Assembly (NCBI GenBank): GCA_026724425.1
Contig: JAIUCV010000116.1
Coordinates: forward strand, 2,542,001-2,606,000
From: Erythrophleum ivorense
Taxonomy: Eukaryota; Streptophyta; Magnoliopsida; Fabales; Fabaceae
Length of the DNA: 64,000 nucleotides
Direction of reading: 5' to 3'
Position numbers and translations under genes: made by a program
The notes under the pieces: model-generated
Seen by the model: the letters and a program-made list of their open reading frames with translations, nothing else
The model's database searches: none
What the model was told of the DNA's origin: nothing
In this document: positions 20,846 to 32,783 of the stretch, in pieces
Numbering within the stretch: position 1 is the stretch's first letter
Layout: every line of letters begins with the position of its first letter

Positions 20846-21633
20846 AGCTGTCTTCTTTCATTTCACATCGGTCTTGGAACGTAAAAGGTGAAATCATTGG
20901 AACTCTGTTAGTTTTTCAATTTATCTTTCCAGTTGAATCCCTTGTCTATACTTTGCTTTCTCATTGTATGCTCAATTTTGAGTGATGAAGTATTTTGCTC
21001 AAAAGATGACGTAATGATGATAATAATAATATAAATTTAACCATTATTAAAAAAGATGCAAAAGGAGTCATGTTAAACAAACATTATTGCACAATAGGTA
21101 TCAATGCTTATGCAGACTTCCTGCTTTAGATATGATACTGTTGTCCCATCTTATGCTTCCCTCTTCTCTGTACTTTCTTATTATATTTGCATCATTCAGA
21201 ATTAATTGATTGTTTTTTAAGAAAATAATATTATTATATGGTGCTCTTTGAATTAATCCATGCCACTTGCATAACACTTGTTAGTATCCAAAACTAAATA
21301 AGTTGGACTAATTTTTGGGCTGAACCGTTAGAGTATATTAATTGGATTGGGCAATATTTTTTGACAAAACAATTAAATTGGGCTTTTGAGACTAAAAATA
21401 GGCTATAAATTCTTTGGGCTTTGAATTTAATCTATTAGATTTTTTTGAAATATTTAAAGAAAAAGGCCTAATAACATGTAGCTAGAATATAGGAGAATAT
21501 TTGAGTGTTTCCAACTATTTTATGATATCTGTCTACTTTTCTACAAATTAAGGATTGGGCCTATAAAATATTCTAAATGTAGTTAACCAAACCAACTAGA
21601 AATAAAGGAGATTCATGAGTTGACCAAGTCAAT
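20846..21633. other. Intergenic, nothing recognised
   Basis: AT-rich sequence with no coding frame or clean repeat. A stretch near 21290-21500 rich in GGGCTT/GGGCC words resembles plant transposon ends, but no boundaries were found. Confidence 0.4.
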
Positions 21634-21853
21634 AGAAGTGTAGAATATACTAGATGACCCATTTTTCTAAATTTTAGATATATGAGTGTTATGGTTAGAT
21701 GATGAGGTAATTAGTCAACAAGTAAAAATATTATTTTAACCTTCACCCCAATTTAAGTGACATAAATTGACACAAGATTGTTGGTCATGATCTTATATTA
21801 TTGCTAACATAGATTGTAATCATTGTGGGTTATCTAGTATATTCTACACTTCT
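21634..21853. mobile_element. 220-bp MITE-like hairpin element
   Basis: AGAAGTGTAGAATATACTAG at 21634 and its inverse CTAGTATATTCTACACTTCT ending 21853 form 27-bp terminal inverted repeats with one mismatch. The pairing extends a few bases outward. A direct repeat CTAGATGAC..ATTTTTCTAAATTTTAGATATA lies inside the left arm and again just outside the right arm. It has no coding content. Confidence 0.6.
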
Positions 21854-22541
21854 AGATGACTTATTTTTCTAAATTTTAGATATAGATTGTGGAATTAATG
21901 GCTATTTTTAGGCCAATAAATACTTATTATGCATTTGTTTTTGAGGACACACACATCTAGTTAATGAAACACAAGCCTTTACATTTTATCCTTTATATTC
22001 CTTTAATTTTTAGAATTTATTGCTTTATTTACAACTTTCTTTACTACATTTATGCCTTTACTTTCTTTTATTGCTCATTCTAATTGAAGGAGTTAGTCAC
22101 TCTTCAAACTAGATATTTTCTTTAATAGCCTAGGGATAAAAGGTTAAGGAATAAAGTCCTTTCCTTAGCATTTCGCCTGAATGTAGGAATCAAAAGTGTG
22201 AGTTGGCTAATTTGTTTAATTAATCAATCTAAATTCATAAACAACAAATTTTGCCATGCTCAATGGGACTAAAAGAAGAGTTTCCAATGAAGTTTTGATA
22301 ACCACTAATTTTGTAATGAAGTTCATATATATATACAGATTGAATATATAGTATAGTGGATCAAGGTCATCTCATAAGGAATTGATTTAGATATAGTTGG
22401 GCCTAAGAAGTTTCACTTTTGTTTAAGTCAAGATAAATACCAAAATACCAGCATAATAAAAGAAACTAAAATCAAAAAATAAACTGAGTATTTAGAATTA
22501 TTTCAAAAATAAATAAATAAAGTAATTAGAAAATTTAAACA
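21854..22541. other. Degenerate LTR-like sequence
   Basis: The segment GTATAGTGGATCAAGGTCATCTCATAAGGA (about 22350-22380) resembles the U5 part of gypsy LTRs (compare GTATCGTGAAGGCAATATAGTGATAAG in element A). The env-like remnant follows directly. Boundaries are not definable. Confidence 0.35.
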
Positions 22542-23760
22542 CTAAAGGTCAAATGGTCCAGGCATGTCTTGGGAATCTAAATCATGTGGAAGGACAATAA
22601 TAGAAGATGGAAGCACTTTTGGAGGTGGTGGTGGAGGGTTGGGCACCACACAATCCACTAACATCTGCAGCAGCTCCCGCATAAAATGTAGATGACCGTC
22701 CAATCTCTCAATGGACTCTCTCACCCAGCCCTCAAATTGTGCCTAAGGTGGTGCATCATGAACCATAGGCTTTGGTGGCTGCTCTTGCGGAGATGGAGGT
22801 GGAGGTATCTCCTACTACTACTGTGCTCGAGATCTTCTAGGCTTCCCTGGCTCATCTTTTATATTATCATATTTGAAGGCACCTTTAGGTTTGAATTGTG
22901 CATCATTTTTAGACACTTAACTACCCCACATTTAAAGCAACTCTATAAACATGTGGGGTAAGCCAGACTTGCCCTCTCAGAGTGTGCCACTTGTTTGAAG
23001 TTTAGGATCATAAGGCTAGGAATAATTACCCGCTTTCTCATTATAAAGCAATATGTGAGAAGAGCTCTCTTTTTAGTCATGTTTGATCCATGGGAACTTG
23101 TGATAATATTATTGGAAATGAATTGAAGCCAATAGCAAGTAGGTTTGTTCAACTAGGCTATTGTATATACTTTGTTGGTCAATTGAGCTTGTCCTTTGTT
23201 GGCTATTATAACTTCAACCTCCTCCCACGGAATAGACTGCTGATTCTCCATATAAGCCTTATAGGTGTAGTGCTCAACATCAATCTTCAATGACCTTTTC
23301 ATTAATCCAACCCATACAATCCTATAATAATACTCGTCTTCATCTTCTTCAGTGTCTTCAAATTTGCATAGAATTCTTGTACCATCATAGGAATGCAATG
23401 CATAGGCTTTTTAGTAAAGCCTTGCAGATGGTGCCATTCAAAATCACTGAAAGTGAGGTCCAGTGGATGAGGCTTATAATATCTGTCTTCAGTAAGGCCT
23501 TTATCTGAAAATCTCTACTCAAAATAAAATTCAGCTCTTATAGAAATGAATCGCTCCTTGTCATAACTCTTTTTCTTTTGTTTAGAGGAGGATATTTGAG
23601 CTGTCTTGGCTTGCTTCTTAAGTGTCATAGAATCTGCATAAAGAGTGAAAATATGAGATGGTATAGAGATAAGTTTAACGAATAGTAGGCACAAAGAATA
23701 AAAACAGGTATCCACTTTTGAAATAATTTGATCATTGAAAAATTTGCAACAACCAACCCA
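22542..23760 (-). pseudogene. Decayed Athila env-like / plant transposon-domain ORF (element D)
   Basis: Minus-strand fragments in several frames line up with the ORF 3' of integrase in element A. They are a Lys-rich start followed by KKKSYDKERFISIRAEFYFE (23515-23570), then LTFSDFEWHHLQGFTKKP and a PMMVQEFYANL motif (about 23400-23340), then acidic sequence and a proline-rich tail (VVPNPPPPPPKVLP) near 22640. The order matches the family. Frameshifts and stops separate the pieces. No associated pol was found, so this is an isolated remnant. Confidence 0.65.
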
Positions 23761-25700
23761 ATTATTGATAATTCAAAACCAAAGCAAACAAAAGCAAAGG
23801 AACCCCAATTAAATGGTGTAGGGAATGAAATATGAATTTCTGCAATATGTGTTCATACTTGCTATAGTGAGTTCATCTTCGCAGTAGTGAGAAAGAATAA
23901 AGAATGTGGAAATGAATTTATGAGTCCATAACACCTAAACAAATGAAAACACATTACAGAGAGATATGAACAGCACACCTACAATCATTATTACAATCAT
24001 AGCAACCTGCATTTATCAAATCAAAGCCACGCAACTTCTAACCCTAAGTTCTCAAAGCCATGCAATCTTATGCAAAAAAATGGAGAAAAGAACGAAGAGA
24101 CAACATACCTAGTGTTGCGTGAAGATGAAGAGATGAAGATGATGACATGAAAAAATGGAATGGTTAAGCAGAAAGCAAGATGCATAGAGAGCACGAGGGG
24201 GTGGGAAGTGGCGAAGCGATAGTGAGTAAGAACGAGAAGAACAGAGAGAGAGGGCAGACATAATTAGTTTTGTTTTATTTCTTTAAACGAAAATAACCTA
24301 AAACTTGAGATAATCAGAGACCCTCACCATTGCATAAGCAATAGCGAGGAGTTCTTTGGAAAATGTATCATGCAAAAAAATTGCCATATCTCACAATTGT
24401 GAAGTGATCCTCTCGTAGTGGCAAAAACACTTGGCAAGTTTTGGTGTGCCTAAGGAGTCTCGCTATAGCTTAGGCTATAGTGAGCAACTCCTTGGAATTT
24501 GTACCGATCTAGAAGAATAAGGAATTCGCCATTGCAAAAAGGCAAGTATGCCATAGCGACAACACTTAGAATGAATTTCAAAGATGAGATTTCTCATAAT
24601 AGCACATGCCATGGTGAGGAACCCTCTTAATATTGTACCAAGACCTAGAACAAGTGACACTTGCAATAGCTAAAATGGAAACTCACAATAGCGACCAATG
24701 AAACTGCAGAAACTTAGAAAATTTTAAGAATAAATTCTGTTTCACTTTGTTCAATCCCTTGACATAATTCATTTCAATTTAGAAAGAACCTAATTAATTG
24801 AAACAAAATAAACACATTAACCCAATTAATAAGAACTCCCTACTTGAATTAGATGTTTCATTGCAATGCAATGCTTCCTCCAAAAAGAAATTGTCCTGAA
24901 CCATTTTAGATGAAATTGGAAAGCAAAAGGATTTGGGATAATGATTTCCCTTAGCATTTTATATGATCTAATTACATCCTTCATCTTGCTATTAATGTCA
25001 TTAATAGTTTAATACTCTAATTTACCTACAAATATCTTCTAAATTACCTATAGGTATTCTTATGAGTAATTCATAATTCCTTATGCAATTGATTTAGAGG
25101 CTTAATCAACAATGAGTCCTAATATGATTATGGTGAGGTTGGTAGATATATTCCAATCGTACAAGAAAATCAATTTATTTAACATTGCAAATTTCATGAA
25201 CCCACACATACTTAATCAATGGTCAAGTTCTAAAATCTTTCTTTTTTCTTTTAGTTTATTTTAGTTACCCAAATCATCTAATGATTTCTACATACTTAAA
25301 AGCATGGAACACAAAGATTGAATAATTAAATCACATCATTAATTGCAATTAAATAGAGTAATTACAACATATTACAAGTTAGAGTTTATCACAACTCCAA
25401 ATCAACTAGTTTAGCTAATAACTATAAGGAATAACAACATTAGAGCATAACATAAATCAAATGGGTAAAGAAATATAAGGAAAAATAAGGGAAGAAGATA
25501 AAAACTAATTTAATCAATGAATTTTTCTTAAATCCAAACTTCTTCCATAACAAATAAAGCTCCAAACCCTTCCGTTCCCTCCTTAAGATGTTTAGAATAG
25601 TGGCCTCCTTCAAAGAAATGTTGAAACCCTCTTAAAGCCCTAAAAAAAGGTGGTTAAAAATGGTGCTTTTTACATTTTTTTTTTTCCAATAAATGTGTTG
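23761..25700. other. Noncoding retroelement remnant with degenerate repeat modules
   Basis: 24300-24720 repeats an AATAGCGA or CATAGCGA / CACAATAGC theme, reminiscent of the GC-rich modules in the element A LTR after loss of C/G. 24950-25560 has the general character of a gypsy LTR (GAGGCTTAATCAACAATGAG, AAGCATGGAACACAAAGATTG, TTTAGCTAATAAC). No confident borders or coding. Confidence 0.35.
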
Positions 25701-28700
25701 CATTACAGCTAAATTTTTATTTACAGTGGTTAAAAGTGTTGCGACACAGAATTTTTACATTACAACACATTATGTTTTTATTTCTTTTGGTGTTGTGGGC
25801 TTAAATTTGTTGGCACAGTGTTAAAATTTTTTTAGTAGCACTTTTGAGTGTCATATTTTCTTTTTCTAAGTCTTTTTCCAGCAAATTTTTTCAACTCTTG
25901 TTACTTTACATTGAAAAACTTTTAAACTTGTTTCTTTGTAATTTTAACCTTACAAAGGTATAAAATTTATCTAATTACTATTTATAATATACTAACCAAG
26001 ATTAAACAATTTAATAACTTAAAAATCTAAATAAAAATACAAAACATTTTTTATATTTAACTAATACAAAAATTAACTCAAAACTAAAGAAATAAAATAA
26101 AATAATTAGTAAATATTAGCTTAACTAAAATTTATTAATTATATATATAATATAAAAAAATTTAATATTTTTATGGTAAGTCTCTTAAAATATTAAGAGA
26201 TCCATGACAATTTAGAAACTTATTAATGTGTAAATTTTATGAAGTACTTTGATATAAAACTAGTTGACTTAGTCGAAGGTGAAGTTTAAGGAGATTCCCC
26301 AAGAAAATGTACTACTTGCCAATTATTCCTCGATTGCAAAAACTTTATGCCTTATGAGCTCTACTGAGCTTATGCAATAGAATTGAAATAATAGAGAACG
26401 TAAAGGTGTATTGTTTCATTGGCTAGATGGAGAAGCATATAAGCATTTGGATATGGTATATCTTAATTTTGCCATAAAGCCATAAAATGTTCAACTTTTC
26501 AACATATAGAATATTATCATGGTGGAGTATTGTTGAAAAATTAGCTTGTTCTTGTTGTATAAACAATTCAAAAGTTTTTACCCCAAAATATAGGAGGGAA
26601 AACTCCTAATTTAATTGTCATCAATAATTTTTACATATAAATCATATTTTAGAAGGAATAAAAGATGCTTTCAAAAGGAATAGAATCGAAAATGATCCTT
26701 CTCTCTTGAGATTGGATAGGGAAGAATTATGACAAGATATGATAATCTTTCCTAAAATAATAGATTAAGGGATTTTTAGATTACCAAATATGAGAATATT
26801 AAAATTGAACAAAGTAGAGTATATTTTTGAGTTTTCATATTAAAACATCTATTGGTTTGGCATAATATATTTCTTATTATTAATGTATTTTAAACTAACT
26901 ATTTTGTAAGTCATATTAATATTAATATTACAATAACCATTTTGTAATTGATGTTAATATTAATTTTATATTATTAACATATATATATATATATATATAT
27001 AACAAAAAGTGAGCAACAAGTGAAGCACTTAATAAATTTTAATTTTATTAAATTATCTTATATTATATTTTTTTAATTCTTATTTTATTAAATTTCATAC
27101 AATTACTTCATAACGTTATATATTATGCGTGCCCTTAATAAATTGAATAATATATATTTTACAAATAGAGGGGCACAAAATTTTACAAAAAAAAATATAT
27201 CACACCCGGTGAAAATGGGTAGAGCCTAGATGCCCAAAATTTAAAATTGCCAAATTATTTGATGCCAAATTTTTGTTTTTAGGTCTATACATATCCAAAC
27301 TTTAGTTTTTTCTTTTATTTTTTCATTGATTTTGTTTCACTTCATGTTAGCTCTTATTTTCTTTTCTTTTTTTTGTGGTCACTTTTTCACTTTGTTCTTC
27401 TCTCTTTCATCTCATCTTTGTTCATCTATCTATGGAGATTATATATGTTCTTTTTCTCTCGTTCATTTCTTTTTTATACTTGTTGTAAGTAAACAAAACA
27501 AAATTGAAATATTTTTTTATTGATATTTGGATTTGGATTTCCGTTGATTTTGATTGTAATATTGATATGAAAATATTTTGATTACTAGTATATTTGGTTT
27601 TTTTTTTATTGTTTCTTGATATGAATATGTTTTGATTATGAATGTATCTAGTTTCTTTTTATATTAATGACATTTCATTCCATATTTTGATTTTTTTTGG
27701 AATATTTTTTGAACTTGAATATTTAATCAAACTGAACTCAAACCTAAAGACACTGAATAAAAAAAATGAATAGAAATGAACCTAGAAGATGAATAAAGAA
27801 ATGAAGCCAAAAAATGAAGAACATCAAAAACTCAAAATTTTAAAAGCATTGCACAATCACTTAATAAAATTTAAAAGCGAAAAAAAATTAAGAATAATAA
27901 AATAATAATATATTTTGAGGAAAAATTAGTATATTAATAAAAATATTATATCGTTTTAAAAAATATTTGCATTTATAAAAAATATTATAAAATATTTATA
28001 TTTATAAAAAAATTTAAAAAATAAAGTCATTTTCAACCAAATTAATTCTATGAGTACTTCATTCTACTGCAATTCTGTAGGAAAAATGTGCCGTACTAAA
28101 TTTTTTTCAAAAAATAGTTATAATCCTATTTTTTAGAATTTTGTTTTTTAGATAAATAAATTAAAATTAATTATTCTTTTATTTTTCTTTTTTAAATTTT
28201 CTAATTATTATTTACATTAATTAAATTTTTAAAATTTTCTTGTTATTATTTATATTAATTAAAATAAGTATCATTAATTTTTAATTTAAATTTTTGTTAA
28301 CATTATACTTTATTATTTATTATATATTAAATACTTTTTTTGAATAAATTAAAAACTGGATAGATAGATATGACATGATTAGAGAGAGTGTAAAGAGAAA
28401 GCAGCTGCATTGGTTGGCAACTACAATTTTGTCAAAAAACAAATACCAGCAATAGAAAATCTGACTAAATATTTAGTAAAAAATTAAGTATTTCTGATCA
28501 AGATTAATATGTTTTTGACTCATCTTTCAACCAGTATTCATACATTTTGTTATAGTGTTTGTTTAATGAATAGCATGCTGTTATTATATGAGAAACTTGT
28601 TTCAGCGTTTTCATCTATCTCAAATGTCCATACTTTTAGGCTTCTTACTTCCAACACTTTTGAGGAACTTTAATTAATCATTGCGAATATCGTTTAGCTA

Positions 28701-28845
28701 TATGTTCATTTCAAAAGATCGGCTCTTAACAAGGGACTTACTTTAAAATATCAAACACAGTACATATATTTGGTTTTTTCATTTTTCTTGTACATCAATA
28801 AATACAAATTGTTTTCTTGTCATCAATTCATTAGAGCTTTGCTAA
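25701..28845. other. AT-rich intergenic region
   Basis: No gene recognised. It contains an (AT)11 microsatellite at 26979-27000 and long A/T-only runs. Small ORFs here are low-complexity F/S/L translations. Confidence 0.5.
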
Positions 28846-28854
28846 TTAATTTTT

Positions 28855-30224
28855 GGAAAAATTAATTTTTGGTTCTTATAATTTATCTTAATTTTTAAAT
28901 TAGTCTTTATAGTTATTTAAAAAAAATCAGCCCTCATGCTTTCCAAATATTTAAGATCTGATGATTCCTACTGTTTGATTCTGTCATATAACCTCGTTAA
29001 TTGGTGGCGGCTGACGTGGCCAATAGATTTTACATATGTGGTGAGGGATTCCGATTGACAAACTAACCTAGAAATGGAGGCCAAATCTGCACCAGCTAAA
29101 CTTTTCACTTGCTTGTACGTGTAGTTTAAAGGAGGGCCTGCATAAGTTTCTTCCAAGCATAGAGGCGGGCAACCAAATTCCTGGAAGGAGACGAAAACCA
29201 ATTAAGTCCCTGTTTCCTCTATAAATATTGCATCAGTCGCCTTTAAAACTAAGGAATTTTGTCAAGAACATTGCTGTCCCTGTTTCTTCTATGAAGTTGC
29301 TACTTGTTTAACTATTACGAATAGCTAAGTCACAAAATGCATTGCAGAGATATAACATGATTCCGGGGGGATTGCATTCAGTCCAGCTAGCTTATTCTTA
29401 CAATAAAGCCAGAAGAAAATTTTCATCTCGATCGCATTAGATCCAAGAGATAGATGCAAAAGAAACTCCCCGTACCAAATCAATCTTTAAATATTCAAGC
29501 ATTCTCTTCCAAATCAATTGCGTACGCCAAATCAAAATGTAAACTGCACATTGCCACAAAACTTTCCCATTTTTATTATAACCAAAGCTTTTTAACATTA
29601 AAAAATAGATCCAAATCCTCTAGGCAAGCCCAACTCTGACCAAAAATACCGAATAACATAATTCAAAGTGAAGTTGCCATATAATTACAATGTAAGAACA
29701 AGTGATCAGTTATTTCTCAATTGACCCTGCACAGAAAACAAATTGGTATAAGATTGATCCTACTATCCTATATGTTGCTAAAAGATCCTAGCATCTGAAG
29801 TTTGTTAAGCCATTAGTCCATTTGTGCTGTGAAGATTGGAGAAGTTGAAGAGAGAACAAAGATGTGAAGATTGGAGGAGAAGTCTCTGCGATTGAGTGAC
29901 AGAAACTGATGCAGATGTTTATAGAAGATACAGGGACCATCATGGATTTTCGTTTCCTTCCACGAATTCGGTTGCTGGAGAGTGAATTGGATGGCCTTCC
30001 TTTAAACTTCACGTGCAAGACAAGTGAGAAGCATACCTGGTACAGATCTGTCCTTTTTTCCACGTCAGCAATTGCCAACTAGAATCTCCTAGTACATGTG
30101 TAAAATCTATTGGCCATGTCACCTATCAACCAATAGAGTTATGCTAGAACCCAACATGTTTGAAAAATAAAGGGACTGATTTAATTAAAAAAGACAAATT
30201 ATAGGGATTAAAAGATTTTTTTCC
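28855..30224. mobile_element. Mutator-like non-autonomous element (1370 bp, 9-bp target duplication)
   Basis: Ends GGAAAAATTAATTTTTGG and, inverted, GGAAAAAAATCTTTTAAT. The arms pair for roughly 340 bp each with mismatches, including TGGCCAATAGATTTTACA / TGTAAAATCTATTGGCCA and AGTTTAAAGGAGGGCC / GGCCTTCCTTTAAACT. TTAATTTTT flanks both ends exactly (28846-28854 and 30225-30233). A 9-bp duplication with long terminal inverted repeats is diagnostic of Mutator-like elements. No transposase is present. The ORFs at 28968-29201 and 29788-30078 are readings of the paired arms. Confidence 0.85.
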
Positions 30225-30233
30225 TTAATTTTT

Positions 30234-31625
30234 TATGTCAAACTTATCCTTACTATCATCTACTTCTCAATTTCTTTTTTTAACAAATCTATTTCTCAAG
30301 CTTAATCATTTAAGTAGATGATAGGAAGGGTAATATCTATACCTTTTGACTTTCTTTTGTGCCTTAAAATATTTATTTAAATGATTGATATATATATTTC
30401 TTATGTTCATGACAAATGTATAGTTTTTGTCTGTTTGATTTTTGTGTTAAAAAATAATTGTATTAAAAAAAAAGTTACCGGTGACCTAAAAATACGCAGC
30501 TTATAGTTAAGCCCGTGATTGACTAATTAACGAACAAAAATGTTGGTCACCTAATTAGTCAACTAATCTCAAATGGCCCAAGTTTAAAATTTAGTTGAAG
30601 GTAAATTAATTAAAAGAAAGAAGAAAAAACATTAAAAAGACATGTGCTATTATTTGAACTAAACTTAGATCTGATATTTTATATATTTATCATATTTTTT
30701 TAATTAAAACGTGACAAATATATAATTTTATAATAATAATATAATAAATGTATAATTTAATTAAAGAATTTTACAAAACTATATATTTATCATATTATTA
30801 TTAAAAATTTATATACTTATTATATTTTAATTTAAGAACCTGACGACAAATATATAAAAATTACATATAAATTTTTATCCTATTCCTTTTGCTTTCTTAA
30901 TTGGGGAAAGGCACAAGGTTGTTTGCCCAATTAGCCGATGATATCTTTATATATTGACTCGTTGTCTACCCTATTCATGGCTGCAAATCTTCCATCATGC
31001 AACTTTCCACGTGTTACCTATGACGTCTTCTCTTAAAAATTCTTCAAATTCTTTGAATCAAACGGGAATATTATGTAGTTGATAACAATGCACTTTGATT
31101 CACTTAGTTTGGTCCTTCTGTATTATTATAAATTTATTTATTTTAAAACTATTTTTTTGGATTTTCATAAATAAACAATGTATTAAAATAGTAATTTTTT
31201 GCTCGACAAAACCATTTAATCAGTACTCTTGTCAATATTATTGTGTTTTGACAAAAAATTTTTTAAAATGCTTTTAAAAGGGACAGATATAAAAAAATTA
31301 ATTTTTAATTAATATTATTTGAATAAATAAACGATTTTAAATAATTGGTATGGTTAATTTTATTTAAATAAAATATAAAAAGTAAATTCACAGTAAATAT
31401 ATAAAATATTTCAATCAAAATAAGCAATTATAATATATAAAATTAAAATAAATATATCAAAATGAAGATATAAAAATTTTAATTATAATTAATATTTTCA
31501 TTAATCAAATATAGTGTTTTTTTATAATATAATATTTCAATTTTAAAGTAGAACAATGAAAAAAGAAGACGATTAGGTTAAAATAGAGAAGGAGCAAATT
31601 TATAATTAAAGATTTTGAATAAGGA
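30234..31625. other. AT-rich intergenic region with a dispersed repeat
   Basis: 30660-30880 carries TATATTTATCATATT..., TTAATTAAAA and GACAAATATATAA words that recur at about 60640-60850, 61860-61960, 62200-62300 and 63000-63150. No gene is visible. Confidence 0.45.
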
Positions 31626-32045
31626 GCAAAGCAAGCAATATCTTCCATCAGAGCCGTCTATTCCTTTGTTGGATAAACCAAAACCACAGCTGCTTTCTCC
31701 CTGCGTTAAAAGGGTCAGTTAAGTTGAGTCTAAAACAAGGCTTAGCCATAGGTTGCTACGGTGTTGTCTTTGCTATATGGTCCTTCATGTCCTATAATGG
31801 TAGTAGACTCGTCATGTACCATGGCGCTCAAGGTGGGACCATCTTTGCCATTGGAGCAGCCATAGCTCTTGGTGGGTTGTAACAATAGCTCTTAATCATT
31901 ATTCTTTATGCTTAAAAGGTGTTTATTTCTTTGTAAAACAAGCACTAGGTGCTGGTTTATCCAACGTGAAGTACTTCTTGGAAGCGAGCTCAGCAGGCTA
32001 ACGTATAATGGAGGTGAGAAGGAGAATACCAAGATTACTGCTTCT
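31626..32045 (+). pseudogene. ABCB (MDR/P-glycoprotein) transporter exon fragment, copy 1
   Basis: On plus the frame gives AKQAISSIRAVYSFVG, then a stop (TAA in place of a Glu/Lys codon) and TKTTAAFS. After a frameshift it gives GSVKLSLKQGLAIGCYGVVF, AIWSFMSYNGSRLVMYHG and AQGGTIFAIGAAIALGGL. A short gap of about 65 bp looks like an intron that has lost clean splice sites. ALGAGLSNVKYFLEASSAG, a stop and RIMEV follow. This is the first transmembrane domain region of plant ABCB transporters of the ABCB15 type, just before the first nucleotide-binding domain. No other exons are nearby. It is dead: two stops plus a frameshift. Confidence 0.85.
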
Positions 32046-32783
32046 TAACCATCCGCGTGTGTTAAAGAGGGTCTTTCTGATATGAAGGATTTGCTGCTTC
32101 TCGGGCAAGACGCAGGGGATGGAGCTCGCGCGCGTAGAACTGACTTACACGTGATTCCTATGTGGCATCCACAAGGCAAGATGGGCTCCACCTCAGCAAG
32201 CCGCTAGCCATGTCAAACACAGACAAACATATAGTTGTGATGGCACCAAACTATAGGGACTAATTCTTGCTTTGAAAAGTATAAATATGGGTTTGAAAAA
32301 ATTAAACTATAGGGACCAATTTAAAATTTGAGGTAAATTGAACTAAATAATTATTTTTTAAAAAACAAAAATCAAAAGGAGGACTAGACATGCCCTAATT
32401 ATGTCAAGTACTTAATGCTAAATTAACACAACATCTAGTACCAAGATGAAAAAATCTCGGTATTTTAAATATGCTCTTTTTTTTTTTTATTGTAATGCTA
32501 TATATACTATGCCCCTATTATTTTGCAAGGCATGTTATAGTTTTATAGATGTTCATAACAAAATATTAATAATTTTCAATGATTAATTCTCATGTTTAAT
32601 AATATAAATCTTATAATTTTCAAAGAATTTGTATTATATAATTATGTATATCAATTTTTCTATTTATATTATTGTAACTCAGATTTTTTTTAATAGTTGG
32701 AAGCTTATAAATTGAGGCTATATACAAAACATCAGGTGTAAACATGAATAAGAATTATTCTTTTTTTTTTCTCAATTTTTTTT
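32046..32783. repeat. ABCB-flanking duplicated sequence with an extra insertion
   Basis: 32046-32170 (GTGTTAAAGAGGGTCTTTCTG... to TGTGGCATCC) matches 41690-41795 downstream of the second ABCB fragment. 32172 to about 32365 is absent from the sister copy and has TATAGGGACCAATTTAAAAT, a MULE-end-like signature with no partner. 32396-32520 (AAGTACTTAATGCTAAATTAAC, TCTCGGTATTTTAAATATG) recurs at 48240-48370. Confidence 0.6.

Noticed and set aside
22692..22961. Plus-strand ORF with Leu/Trp-rich sequence
   Set aside because: It is the reverse strand of the proline-rich tail of the decayed env-like ORF.
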